Shown: positions 8,746-17,927 of the stretch, piece after piece
Layout of the letters: each line of letters begins with the position of its first letter
Numbering within the stretch: position 1 is the first letter of the stretch
NCBI RefSeq assembly: GCF_017086465.1
Contig: NZ_CP070961.1
Span: 3,286,001-3,350,000 of the forward strand
Reading direction: 5' to 3'
Length of the DNA stretch: 64,000 nt
Source of the DNA: Nocardioides sp. zg-1228
GTDB taxonomy: Bacteria > Actinomycetota > Actinomycetes > Propionibacteriales > Nocardioidaceae
Notes under the pieces: model-generated
The model's input: only the letters and a program-made list of their open reading frames with translations
Databases searched by the model: none
What the model was told of the DNA's origin: nothing
Program-made: the position numbers and the translations under genes

Positions 8746-10241
8746 GCGCCCCCTCCGCCGCGTCCGGACCGGGCGAGGTCGAGGAGCGCACGGCCCGCGA
8801 CCGCGGTGTAGACCGCGCCGCCGGCCGCGGCACCGACCAGCAGCTGCCCGTGGGGGCTCTCGACCGTGCGCATGGCGAGCGCGGCGGCGACCGCCGCCAG
8901 TCCTGCGCAGGCCAGCGGCAGGACGATCGCGCGGCCCAGGATGCCGGCCAGCCCGTCGACGAGCGGCGACACCGCGAGCCCGTAGGCGGGCAGCACGACG
9001 AGGAGCACGACGGCCACGTGGGCCCAGGCGACGCCATGGAGCCCGTCCATTCGCGCCCCGATCGCCATCGCGGGGAACAGGGCAACGAGCCAGGCCACCT
9101 GGATCACCAGCGCCCGCGACGTGCGCCCGGCACCGACGAGCAGGTTGGAGAGCAGGGAGACGAGGGCGAAGCAGCCGCCGTAGACCGCGAGGATCTCCAG
9201 CACCGGCGCCGCTTCGTCCCACGTCGCGCCGTAGAGCACCCGGATGAGCGGCTCGGCGAGCACGTAGGTCATCGCGGCGATGACGAAGGCGACCAGGCAG
9301 ACCGCCCGGGTGGAGCGGCCGAGCGCGGAGGAGAGCTGCTGGCGGTTGCCCCACACCCGCGAGAAGCCGGGCATCGCGACGCCGTTGATCGCACCGCTGA
9401 GGACGGCGGTCGCCCAGGAGGACACGTTGAACGCGAGCATGTAGACGCCGAGGAAGGCAGCGCCGAACTGGTGTCCGACCAAGGCGTAGTCGGCGTTGAC
9501 GAGGGCGTAGTTGACCAGGTTGGCACCCGCGAGCGGGAGCCCGAAGGCGAAGACGTGGCGCAGGTGGCGCGAGGTGATCCGCGGTCGGTAGACCCGGGCC
9601 ACCGCGACCAGGATGAAGGCCCCCTGGAAGACGATGGCCGCGACCCGCGACCAGGCGAACGCCATCGCGCCGGCACCCTGCGTGGCGAGGACGACGAGCA
9701 GGATGCTCGAGGGGACGAAGCCCGCGACGGTCGCGGCGAAGAGCCGGCCCTGCTGGAACTCGCGCGCGAGCAGGGCCGTGGGCACGGCGATCACGCCGCC
9801 GACGACGAGGACGAGGGACATCACCCGGATCTCCTCGACCGCGGCGGGCGCCCCGAACATGTCCGCCAGCCGCGGCGCGGAGAGGCTGACCAGGACCGCC
9901 AGGACGACACCGCTGAGGATGGCGATCGCGGTGACGGTCGGACCCACCTCGTCGGGGTCGACGTCGCCGCGCACCAGGTAGGCCGCGACTCCCCAGTCGG
10001 CGAAGCCGCTCACGACCACCGACACCGTCAGTGCCGCGGCGAACACCCCGAACTGCTCAGGTGAGACGAGGCGGACCACCACCACCATCACTGCGATGTT
10101 GGCGAAGCGGATCGTCAGGTTGTTGACGACTCCCCACGCCGCGCCCGACCGCACGCGCGCCTCGAGGCCGCGCCCCGACTCCGGAGCGCGCCCGTCGAGG
10201 ACCTGCCGTCCCCGAGTCCTGCTCACAGTGTCCCCACTCAC
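8742..10241 (-). CDS. Wzx-type polysaccharide flippase (MATE/MOP superfamily)
   Basis: A 499-residue membrane protein with about 12-14 hydrophobic helices. The N-terminus (RSGAAWGVVNNLTIRFANI, then VRLVSPEQFGVFAAAL) is the hallmark of Wzx/RfbX-type translocases, which flip undecaprenyl-diphosphate-linked repeats across the membrane. The start is GTG 10241, with a purine-rich AGGGGGA about 9 nt upstream; the open frame extends further up but that part is Arg/Gly-rich shadow sequence. It is first in a two-gene operon with the CgeB-like transferase and sits in the same locus as the Wzy- and Wzz-like genes, giving a complete Wzx/Wzy export set. Confidence 0.85.
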   Translation of the reverse strand: MSGDTVSRTRGRQVLDGRAPESGRGLEARVRSGAAWGVVNNLTIRFANIAVMVVVVRLVSPEQFGVFAAALTVSVVVSGFADWGVAAYLVRGDVDPDEVGPTVTAIAILSGVVLAVLVSLSAPRLADMFGAPAAVEEIRVMSLVLVVGGVIAVPTALLAREFQQGRLFAATVAGFVPSSILLVVLATQGAGAMAFAWSRVAAIVFQGAFILVAVARVYRPRITSRHLRHVFAFGLPLAGANLVNYALVNADYALVGHQFGAAFLGVYMLAFNVSSWATAVLSGAINGVAMPGFSRVWGNRQQLSSALGRSTRAVCLVAFVIAAMTYVLAEPLIRVLYGATWDEAAPVLEILAVYGGCFALVSLLSNLLVGAGRTSRALVIQVAWLVALFPAMAIGARMDGLHGVAWAHVAVVLLVVLPAYGLAVSPLVDGLAGILGRAIVLPLACAGLAAVAAALAMRTVESPHGQLLVGAAAGGAVYTAVAGRALLDLARSGRGGGGA

Positions 10242-10299
10242 GTCACGTCTTCCCCCTGCGTCGGCCAAAGCCGCCGGTCCCCCTGGTCCCCTGCATGCC

Positions 10300-10317
10300 C
10301 GGCCCGCACCCGGGCCG
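10300..10317 (-). terminator. GC hairpin after the DUF4082 gene
   Basis: CGGCCCG-CACC-CGGGCCG forms a perfect 7-bp stem with a 4-nt loop, 17 nt past the stop of the large secreted-protein gene and before the Wzx gene. There is no U-tract, as is common for actinobacterial hairpin terminators. It would separate the DUF4082 transcript from the flippase operon. Confidence 0.5.
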
Positions 10318-10333
10318 TCCGCGCGGTCTCGCC

Positions 10334-13300
10334 CTACGGCACCGCGTACTCGAACTCCAGGTCGACGAAGTAGTTGGTGGCGTTCCACGACGACACCGGG
10401 AACCCACCTCCCCATCCGTACACGTAGCGCCCGTTCTGGGTCGTCGCCGCGGTCAGCGGCCCGGAGGTGACGGCACTGGCGAAGAAGGCTCCGGTGTAGG
10501 AGAAGTTGCCGTTGGGTGCGTAGTAGGAGACGACGTAGGTCTCTCCCGGCGTCAGCGCCAGCGGCGTCGCCAGGGCGGCGGTCTGCCAGCCGCTGGCGGT
10601 CTCGTTGGTGAACGTCACCGTCGCGAGGCGAGTGCCCGCGGCGTTCCAGATCGACCCGGTGTGGGTCCCGGTGTTGCCGGGTCCCTTGTAGAACCTGATC
10701 GCCGTGGCCGTCCCGGCCTTGCTGGTCGTGAACGCCATGCCCAGCTCGATGTCGCTCGACTCGCCCGACGACACGGTGGCGGGCGTCGCGGGGCCGATCA
10801 GGCTGGCCACCGCGGTGGCCGACGCCTTCGTCGTGAACGACCACGTCTGGTCGGCCAGGACCGCACCACGGGTCGAGACCACCCCGGAGACCGTCGCGGT
10901 CAAGGTCCTGCCCGGCGGTAGTCCCCCGCTGGGCACGAACGTCAGCGACCTGCCGTCGCCCGACAGCGTGGCGGTGCCCGGCACGGTCGTCGCGCCGTCC
11001 TTGACCGTGAAGGACCAGCCAGGCGACACCTGGGCCGAGAACGTCATGCTCGGCGACACCGAGGTGGCGACCTCGGTCGCCCCGGAGGACGGCGATCGGC
11101 CGGTCGTGGTGATCGTCGGGACGCCCCGCCGGTAGACCACGTCCACGAAGTAGTTGGTGGCGTTGTAGCTGTAGGCCGGGTAGCCGCCGCCGTAGACGTA
11201 GCGACCGTTGTTGGCCGCCGGCGCAGTGACGTCACCCTCGACCCACGCGGTGGCGAAGAACTGCGGCGACATGGAGTAGCGACCCTGCGGCGCGAGGTAG
11301 GAGACGACGTACTCCTGGCCCTCGGTCACGTTGAGGGGCGTCGCCAGCGTGGCCGTCTGCCACCCGGTCGCCGTCTCGTTGGTGAACGTCACCGTCGCGA
11401 GCCGCGTGCCGGTGGCGCTCCAGATCGAGCCGGTGTGCGTGCCGCCGTTGCCTGCTCCCTTGAAGAACCGGATGGCGGTCACCTTGCCGTCCGCGGCCGG
11501 GACGAACCGGGTGCCGACCTCGACCGACGAGCTGTCGTCCGCGGCCTGCACCTGGGGCACGAGGTCCCCGAAGAGGCTCTGGGGGCGGGCCACGTCGTCG
11601 TCACCGGACGTGCGGAAGGTCCACTGCTGAGCCGGGAGCGTCGCGCCCTCGTCGGACACCACGCCGGTGAGGGACGCCGTGACGAGCACATCCTTCGGCA
11701 GCGGCTGGGTCGGTGTGAACGTCAGCTTGGTGCGGTCGGCGTTGGACGTGGTCGTGCCGGCGATCGTGCTGCCCGACTGGCTCAGCACGAAGGTGTAGCC
11801 GTTGGCGACCGCCGCGGACGTCCGGACCGAGACGACGCTCCCGCGGCTGACCCCCGTCGCTCCGTCGGCCGGGTCCTGCGACGTGACCGAGATCGACGGC
11901 TCGGGATAGGCGAAGACGGGATCCACGTAGTAGTTGTTCGACGAGCTCGACCCCGGGAAGCCGGTGCCGTAGGCGTAGGAACCCGACGTGCCGGTGACCG
12001 CAAGCGGTCCGCGGGAGTGGTTCTCGGCGAGGAAGCCGTTGGTCGTGTGGGAGAACAGGCCGGTCGGCGAGTGGTAGGACACGACGTACTCGGTCGACTT
12101 CGCGACCGGCACGGGCTGCGTGAACGTCAGCTCCTGCCAGCCGACCGTCGACTCACCGGCGAAGGTGCCCGACGCGAGCACCGCCCCGGCTGAGCTCCAC
12201 AGCGTGCCGACGTGACTGCCGGTGTTGGCCTGCGACTTGTAGAAGCGGACGCCGGTGATCACGCCGTTCTGCGTGGTGGTGAAACGCGTGCCCACCGTGA
12301 GCGGCGACCCGTCGGTGGCCTGGAGCACCGTCGGCACCTCGGTCTCGTCGAAGAGCGTGCACGGGCAGGCCCCCACCGCGGCCGCGGGCCTGGCGGTGCG
12401 GAACGACCAGGTCCTGCCGGCCGTCACCAGGCTGCCCTGGGTGTCGGTGCCGGAGACGGTGGCGGTGTAGCTCACGAAGCCGGCCAGCGGCTGGCTCGGC
12501 GTGAAGGTCACCGTGCGGGTCGAGGCGTCGTAGGTCGTGGCACCCGCGACGGTGGCGTTGTTGGAGTCCTTCAGCACCAGGCCGGCGCTGCCCGCGGTCA
12601 ACGGCTTCGTGAAGCGTGCCGTCACCGTCGACGTGGTGGGCACGCTCGACGCGCCGGCCACCGGGAGCTGGTTGGTCGCCATCAGGGGCGACGCGTCCTC
12701 GGTGTTGAAGAGCACGTCCACGTAGTAGTTGCTGCCTCGGTAGGACTGGTTGGGGAAGGAGCCGGCGGGGCCGAACACGCCCGCCGACGCCGCGCCGAAG
12801 CCGCCCTCGACGAGCAGGGCCCCGGTGTCGAGCGGCGCGGCCGCGAAGGCGTCGGCCTGGACCGCGTAGTGCCCGTTGGGCACCGTGTAGGAGACGACGT
12901 AGGTCTGGCCGGCCGCGACTGCCACCGGCGCGGAGAAGCTCGCCTGCTGCCAGCCTGACGCCGTCTCACCGGTGAAGGTGACCGAGGCGAGCCGCTCACC
13001 CGTGGCGCCCCACAGGGACCCGACGTGTGTCCCGGTGTTGCCGGCACCCTTGTAGAAGCGCACGCCCGTGATGAAGCCGTCGCCCCCGGCGACGAAGCGC
13101 AGGCCGACCTCGGCCGACGAGGCGTCGTCGACCGCGGGCGTGTCGGGCATGGACTGACCGAAGACGCTGCACGGGCACTTGGCGGTGTAGGAGCGGGTGA
13201 CGGCGGCGCCGATGTTGGCGCTGTCGTCCATCGCCCGCGCCCGCACACTGACCGCGCCGACCCCGCGTTGCAGGGTCGTGTAGGACCAGGACGTCGTGCC

Positions 13301-15097
13301 CGTGGCGGCGTGCCAGGTCTCCCCGGCGTCGAGGGACACCTCCACGCCTGCGACCCGGCCCCCGACGTCGCCGGCGGTGCCGGTGATGGTCACCGACGCG
13401 CCGTTGTGCTGCTGGACGGTGGTGGCCGGCGCGGTGATCGCCACCGTGGGTGCCGTGGTGTCGGTGCTCCTGGTGGCGGGCACCAGCCCGGGGGCCAGGG
13501 TCGAGGGCTGGACGCCCATGTCGGCGAACAGGTTGACCTGGAACTGCCTCATCCGGGCGTCCTGCGGTCCCCCGACCCGGTCGTGGGTGTCGTCGAGCCC
13601 CCACGACCATTGGATCGTGCCGGCGCTGAACACGAGCGCGCCGCTGGGCGCCTTGTAGAGCGTGATGTGGTGCTCGGTCTTCCCGGGCGCCGTGGTGTTG
13701 CCGAAGTCCTGGAGGATCTGGGGCACGTCGCCGACCGTGGTCGACATCCGGATCAGTCCCGCGGGCCGGTGCCCGTTGTCGAGGTCCTCGTTGGACTCGT
13801 AGCCGATGGTCGCGTCGGACAGTGCGGCCCTGGTACCGGCCGGCAGTGTCGCCAGGGACGTGTTGCGCCACATGCGCAGCTTGCCCTCCTCCGAGCTCAC
13901 CGTGATCGGGAGCTCGCTGAAGTTCGAGAGGTACGCCGTGCCGGTGAGCGCGTTCTCCGGCCGTCCACCGCCCTGGCTGCTCGGCGCGAGCCGGGGGTCG
14001 CGCCAGGTGCCGGTGGACTGGGGGGACGGATCGATCTTGGCGTTGGCCCAGGTCTCCTTGTAGGAGACGAGGGTGCGGTAGGGCGTGTGGCTGACGTCGG
14101 CGGACGGCGCGTAGCGGGTGCGCCAGTAGACCTCGTTGCCGCTGAGGAACTGCAGGTGGACACCGGCCGCACGCGCCGCTTCCACGTTGGCGCGCTGGGC
14201 GCCGCTCCAGTACTCGTCGTGACCCACGGACAGGAAGACCTCGTGGTTGGTGAGCAGGTGGCCCCTGCGGTCGGTGTCGACACCGGCGATGTAGCTGACG
14301 TCGTAGCCGTTCTGCTCCAGGAAGCGCACCATCGGGTACTCGTTGGAGAAGAAGAAGTCGCGCCCGCCGTTGTCGCCGCGCGTCATCATGGGGCGGTTGT
14401 AGGAGAGCTGGTACGCGCGACCGTTGGCGCCGCCCTGGTAGAAGTCCGAGCCGCCGTAGGTGTTGTAGGCCTGCCACGTCGGGTCGGAGGTCTGGAACAC
14501 GACGTCGGAGGTGCTGGCGTCGTCTCGCACGATGAACGTGATGTGGCTGCGGTCGCCGTTGGAGCGCTTGAGCAGGGCGACGTAGACGCCGGACACGGCC
14601 GTCGACGGCACGTTCCACGACGCCGACACCGCCCAGTTGCCGCAGTCGTACAGCTCGGTGGTGCCGTCCTTGATGCAGTTGGGCTGGTCCTGGGGAAGGG
14701 ACGCGCTGGGGCTGACCGAGGTGATGTAGCGAGCGCCGTAGCCCTGGTAGTAGCCGATCCGGTAGATCCCGATGGAGTAGGACGTCGCCGGCGTCTTGAT
14801 CTTGAAGTCGATCCTCTGGCCGACGTTGACCGAGATGTCGGTCGAGAAGCCCTGGATGGAGTCCGAGCCGGCCCCGTCGATGTCCCAGACCTCGGCGTCG
14901 GTGCCCGTCTTGGCGTTCTCACAGGCGATCTTGTTGCCCGACGGGCCGCAGGGGTCCGCGGCACTGGCCGCCGACGGACCACCCAGCAGGGCCGGTCCCA
15001 CCATCGCATTCAGTGCCGCGACCAGCGCGAGCACTGCCACCTTCCACGTCCACGCTCGCCCGAGACCCCACGTGCGATTCCCAGCAGTGCTGGCCAT
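10334..15097 (-). CDS. Secreted multidomain protein: DMFase-beta-like domain, Ig-like domains and four DUF4082 domains
   Basis: A 1587-residue exported protein. An N-terminal signal peptide (hydrophobic WKVAVLALVAALNAMVG, then Ala-rich cleavage region before DPCGPSG) is clear. Residues about 45-530 match the N,N-dimethylformamidase beta-subunit-like domain often found fused to DUF4082, with FLSVGHDEYWSGAQR as a landmark. An Ig-like segment follows, then four DUF4082 units starting near residues 640, 910, 1170 and 1430, each with GVRFYKG/IRFFKGAGN, an LWSATGTRLA-like turn and YVDVVF-type end, separated by SwmB/Big-type Ig domains (VTFTPSQPL). The enzymatic role of the first domain is unproven; the repeats suggest carbohydrate or cell-surface binding. 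ATG 15097 is preferred over GTG 15112 because of the purine-rich AAGGGTGGAGAG before it. Its position inside the EPS locus suggests a polymer-associated surface protein. Confidence 0.85.
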   Translation of the reverse strand: MASTAGNRTWGLGRAWTWKVAVLALVAALNAMVGPALLGGPSAASAADPCGPSGNKIACENAKTGTDAEVWDIDGAGSDSIQGFSTDISVNVGQRIDFKIKTPATSYSIGIYRIGYYQGYGARYITSVSPSASLPQDQPNCIKDGTTELYDCGNWAVSASWNVPSTAVSGVYVALLKRSNGDRSHITFIVRDDASTSDVVFQTSDPTWQAYNTYGGSDFYQGGANGRAYQLSYNRPMMTRGDNGGRDFFFSNEYPMVRFLEQNGYDVSYIAGVDTDRRGHLLTNHEVFLSVGHDEYWSGAQRANVEAARAAGVHLQFLSGNEVYWRTRYAPSADVSHTPYRTLVSYKETWANAKIDPSPQSTGTWRDPRLAPSSQGGGRPENALTGTAYLSNFSELPITVSSEEGKLRMWRNTSLATLPAGTRAALSDATIGYESNEDLDNGHRPAGLIRMSTTVGDVPQILQDFGNTTAPGKTEHHITLYKAPSGALVFSAGTIQWSWGLDDTHDRVGGPQDARMRQFQVNLFADMGVQPSTLAPGLVPATRSTDTTAPTVAITAPATTVQQHNGASVTITGTAGDVGGRVAGVEVSLDAGETWHAATGTTSWSYTTLQRGVGAVSVRARAMDDSANIGAAVTRSYTAKCPCSVFGQSMPDTPAVDDASSAEVGLRFVAGGDGFITGVRFYKGAGNTGTHVGSLWGATGERLASVTFTGETASGWQQASFSAPVAVAAGQTYVVSYTVPNGHYAVQADAFAAAPLDTGALLVEGGFGAASAGVFGPAGSFPNQSYRGSNYYVDVLFNTEDASPLMATNQLPVAGASSVPTTSTVTARFTKPLTAGSAGLVLKDSNNATVAGATTYDASTRTVTFTPSQPLAGFVSYTATVSGTDTQGSLVTAGRTWSFRTARPAAAVGACPCTLFDETEVPTVLQATDGSPLTVGTRFTTTQNGVITGVRFYKSQANTGSHVGTLWSSAGAVLASGTFAGESTVGWQELTFTQPVPVAKSTEYVVSYHSPTGLFSHTTNGFLAENHSRGPLAVTGTSGSYAYGTGFPGSSSSNNYYVDPVFAYPEPSISVTSQDPADGATGVSRGSVVSVRTSAAVANGYTFVLSQSGSTIAGTTTSNADRTKLTFTPTQPLPKDVLVTASLTGVVSDEGATLPAQQWTFRTSGDDDVARPQSLFGDLVPQVQAADDSSSVEVGTRFVPAADGKVTAIRFFKGAGNGGTHTGSIWSATGTRLATVTFTNETATGWQTATLATPLNVTEGQEYVVSYLAPQGRYSMSPQFFATAWVEGDVTAPAANNGRYVYGGGYPAYSYNATNYFVDVVYRRGVPTITTTGRSPSSGATEVATSVSPSMTFSAQVSPGWSFTVKDGATTVPGTATLSGDGRSLTFVPSGGLPPGRTLTATVSGVVSTRGAVLADQTWSFTTKASATAVASLIGPATPATVSSGESSDIELGMAFTTSKAGTATAIRFYKGPGNTGTHTGSIWNAAGTRLATVTFTNETASGWQTAALATPLALTPGETYVVSYYAPNGNFSYTGAFFASAVTSGPLTAATTQNGRYVYGWGGGFPVSSWNATNYFVDLEFEYAVP

Positions 15098-15205
15098 CTC
15101 TCCACCCTTCACGGCCCGCGACGCGGCGCCCCACGGTCAGATCCTGTCCACGCGGCACCCCGAGCGGGCAGCGGAGCGGTCGATATCCCCAATTTCACAG
15201 ACGCG

Positions 15206-16171
15206 TCAGAGGCCGGCGGCGACCGCCTCCCGCGTCGCGCGGATGCGCAGCGGCGGCGGGTCGGGCACCTTGGTCACCGTGCGGCTGGCAGCCGCCACCA
15301 GGTCGCGCGCCTTGAGGCTGTCGGCATCGCGCGAGATGCACAGGTCGCGCAGGGCCAGCTCGAGCGCGATGGTCAGCTGGTGGTCGTCGACGTGCTCGCC
15401 GTGCATCGCGCGGCGGGGCACCAGCACCGGGCACCGGCCGTTCTCCAGCGCCATCAGCGCGATCCCGGTGCCGGCGTGCGCGACCACGACGTCGGCGGCG
15501 CGGATGGCGGCGGCCATCTCGGCCGACGGCACGCGTTCGCGCGCGTCGATCCCGAGACCGGTGACGTCGGTGCCCCCGGTCTGCCACAGCACCTCGGCGC
15601 CGGGCGGCACCAGGGCCACGAGCCGGTCGAGCAGCCGCCGGAAGCCGTAGCCCTCCTGGGTGCCGAGGCTGACCACCATCGAGCGCACCGCCCGGTCCTC
15701 GGTGGGCATGGTCTCGTAGAGCTCCCACGGCGAGGCGAGGTACTGCCAGTGGCCGCGGGTGAGGGAGGTCGACTGGCTGAAGGTCCTGATGCCGGGCACC
15801 AGCGCGAGCACGCGACCCGACAACGACGGCGCGTCCAGCCGGGTGGCGCTCTCGATGTAGACCGTCTCGATCCCGCGCAGCCGCGCCTGCGGCAGCAGGG
15901 CGAGGGCCAGCGCGGCGCCGGTGCTCACGACCAGCGACACGTCGTGGTCGCTGAAGAGCCGTCGGCACGCGACGGCGTTGCGCGCCAGCGCGCGGGTGTC
16001 GCGCGGCGGGCACGGCAGCGCCCAGTGGACCCGCTCCCCCGCGAGCAGCGACTCGGTCTGGGCCGTGCGGGGCGTCACCCACACCACGTCGTCGCCCACG
16101 CCGAGGCGCGGTCGCAGGGTGTGCAGCTGCATCACGTGCCCACCGTCGTTGGCGACGAGCAGGGTGGTCAT
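15206..16171 (-). CDS. Alg14/Alg13-type (PssD-PssE fused) glycosyltransferase
   Basis: A 321-residue GT-B protein that joins in one chain the two halves that in yeast Alg14/Alg13 and bacterial PssD/PssE are separate. The N-terminal half begins LLVANDGGHVMQLHTLRP, the membrane-associated Alg14-like start with the G-G-H motif. The C-terminal half has MVVSLGTQEGYGFRRLL and later ADVVVAHAGTGIALMALENG, the MurG/Alg13 UDP-sugar site. It would add a (possibly modified) sugar from a UDP donor to a lipid-linked acceptor. It is the last gene of the eight-gene amino-sugar operon, overlapping the upstream aminotransferase by 4 bp, so it is a natural candidate to use that operon's product. Confidence 0.8.
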   Translation of the reverse strand: MTTLLVANDGGHVMQLHTLRPRLGVGDDVVWVTPRTAQTESLLAGERVHWALPCPPRDTRALARNAVACRRLFSDHDVSLVVSTGAALALALLPQARLRGIETVYIESATRLDAPSLSGRVLALVPGIRTFSQSTSLTRGHWQYLASPWELYETMPTEDRAVRSMVVSLGTQEGYGFRRLLDRLVALVPPGAEVLWQTGGTDVTGLGIDARERVPSAEMAAAIRAADVVVAHAGTGIALMALENGRCPVLVPRRAMHGEHVDDHQLTIALELALRDLCISRDADSLKARDLVAAASRTVTKVPDPPPLRIRATREAVAAGL

Positions 16172-17286
16172 CCGCGGATCCCGGCGACGGCGTCGGCCAG
16201 CACCGCGACGACCCGCTCCTGCTGGTCCTCGCTGAGGTGCGGGTGCATCGGCAGCGACAGGATCTCCCCCGCCGCCCGCTCCGCCACCCGCGCGGTCCCC
16301 GGGCCGAGACCCAGGTGGGCGTAGGCGCCGGTCAGGTGCACGGGGTAGGGGTAGTGGACGCCCGCGCCGACGCCCGCCCGGCCGAGCTCGGCCAGCACCC
16401 GGTCGCGCTCGGCGACCCGCACGACGTAGAGGTGCCAGACGTGCTGGCCCTCCGCTCCGAGCAGCGGGCGGCGTACGCCGGGCACGTCGGCGAGGAGCGC
16501 GTCGTAGCGGGCGGCCGCCCGCACCCGGAGCTCGTTCCACTTCTCCAGCCGGTCGAGCTTGGCGCGCAGGTAGACCGCCTGCACCGTGTCGAGCCGGGAG
16601 TTCATGCCGATCACGTCGTGGACGTAGCGGGTCGAGGAGCCATGGTTGCGCAGGCGGCGCACCTCCGCCGCGATCGTCGCGTCGTCGGTGGTCACCGCGC
16701 CGGCGTCGCCCGCAGCCCCGAGGTTCTTGCCGGGATAGAAGCTGGTGGCGGCGACCGTGCCGAGCCCGCCCGAGCCGCGCCCGTCGACCCGCGCGCCCTG
16801 GGACTGGGCGGCGTCCTCGACGAGGGGCACGCCGGCTGCGTCGCAGACCTCCGCCAGCCGCTGGATCGGCGCGAGCTGGCCGAAGAGGTGGACGGCCACC
16901 ACGGCCTGCGTCCGGTCGGTGATCGCGTCCGCGACCAGGTCGGGGTCGATGAGCAGCCGCTCGTCGTCGCAGTCCACCAGGACGGGCAGCGCACCGATGC
17001 GCGAGACGGCCTCCGCGGTGGCGATGAACGTGTTGGCGGGGATGACCACCTCGCCGCCCGGACGCACACCGGCGGCTCGGAGCGCGAGCTCGAGGGCGTC
17101 GGTGCCGTTGGCGACCCCGACGCAGTGGTCGACGCCGACGAACTCGGCGTACTGGTGCTCGAAGTCGGCGACGGGCGGGCCGTCGACGAAGGCGGTCGCG
17201 GCGAAGACGGCCGCGAGGCCAGCCTCCACCTCGGCGGCGATCTCCGCGTGCTGGGCGGCGAGGTCGACGAAGGGGACGTTGCTCAT
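16168..17286 (-). CDS. DegT/DnrJ/EryC1 sugar aminotransferase (second copy)
   Basis: A 372-residue PLP enzyme of the sugar aminotransferase family, which converts a keto sugar nucleotide into an amino sugar with glutamate as donor. The PLP lysine lies in TSFYPGKNLGAAGDAG; GTDALELALRAAG and VEDAAQSQGA are the other family blocks. The start FVDLAAQHAEI is the one shared with 3-keto-sugar aminotransferases such as WlbC/WbpE, QdtB and FdtB, so a C-3 amination is likely. It overlaps the acetyltransferase before it and the glycosyltransferase after it by 4 bp each. With the dehydrogenase and hexapeptide acetyltransferase further up the operon it could form a WlbA-WlbC-WlbB set. Confidence 0.85.
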   Translation of the reverse strand: MSNVPFVDLAAQHAEIAAEVEAGLAAVFAATAFVDGPPVADFEHQYAEFVGVDHCVGVANGTDALELALRAAGVRPGGEVVIPANTFIATAEAVSRIGALPVLVDCDDERLLIDPDLVADAITDRTQAVVAVHLFGQLAPIQRLAEVCDAAGVPLVEDAAQSQGARVDGRGSGGLGTVAATSFYPGKNLGAAGDAGAVTTDDATIAAEVRRLRNHGSSTRYVHDVIGMNSRLDTVQAVYLRAKLDRLEKWNELRVRAAARYDALLADVPGVRRPLLGAEGQHVWHLYVVRVAERDRVLAELGRAGVGAGVHYPYPVHLTGAYAHLGLGPGTARVAERAAGEILSLPMHPHLSEDQQERVVAVLADAVAGIRG

Positions 17287-17927
17287 GTGCGGACTCCTGT
17301 CCGGATCGGTCGGGCGGGCACTCCCACCCAGGTCTGTCCTGCGGGGACGTCCTCGAGGACCACCGACCCCATCCCGACGGTCGCGTCGGCGCCGATGCGC
17401 ACGCCTTCGCGCACGGAGGCGTTCATGCCGAGGTAGGCCGCCTCGCCCACCTCGACGCCGCCGCCGAGGGACACCCCGGCGCACAGGGTGGCGTAGTCGG
17501 CCACGGTGCAGCCGTGGGTCAGCGTGACGTGCGGCATGAGGACGACGTGCTGGCCGACCTCGACGTCCGCGGTGAGCACCACGCCGTCGAGGGCGATCGT
17601 GCCGGCGCCGACGTGGCAGCTGCCGGGCAGCACCAGGCGCGGGTGGAGCAGGGTGCCGTAGCGGGCCGGGTCGAGACCGACCATGGCCAGGCGCGTGGCG
17701 ATGCGGCGGCGCAGGCGGCCCTTGCCGAGCGCCAGGACCACCTCGTGGTCGACGAGCTCGGTGACCAGGTCGACCCCGCCCAGCACCGGCACCAGGCCGT
17801 GGAGGGTGCCCCACCTGAGCGGGTCGTCGTCGACGACGTGGAGCGGCCCGTCGTGCTGCAGGAGCACGGCGACCGCGGTCGCCTCGCGCGCCAGGCCGCT
17901 GGCGCCGACCAGCACCAGCCCCGTCAC
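17283..17927 (-). CDS. NeuD/PglD-type sugar O/N-acetyltransferase
   Basis: A 214-residue acyltransferase with the two-domain build of the NeuD/PglD group: an N-terminal Rossmann-like sugar-nucleotide-binding domain (GLVLVGASGLAREATAVAVLL) and a C-terminal left-handed beta-helix of hexapeptide repeats (GAGTIALDGVVLTADVEVG and onward), ending in VPAGQTWVGVPARPIR. PHVTLTHGC places the catalytic His in this fold. PglD acetylates the C-4 amine of UDP-4-amino-sugars using acetyl-CoA, and a like role is inferred here with the adjacent DegT protein. GTG 17927 overlaps the upstream stop by 4 bp. Confidence 0.85.
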   Translation of the reverse strand: MTGLVLVGASGLAREATAVAVLLQHDGPLHVVDDDPLRWGTLHGLVPVLGGVDLVTELVDHEVVLALGKGRLRRRIATRLAMVGLDPARYGTLLHPRLVLPGSCHVGAGTIALDGVVLTADVEVGQHVVLMPHVTLTHGCTVADYATLCAGVSLGGGVEVGEAAYLGMNASVREGVRIGADATVGMGSVVLEDVPAGQTWVGVPARPIRTGVRT

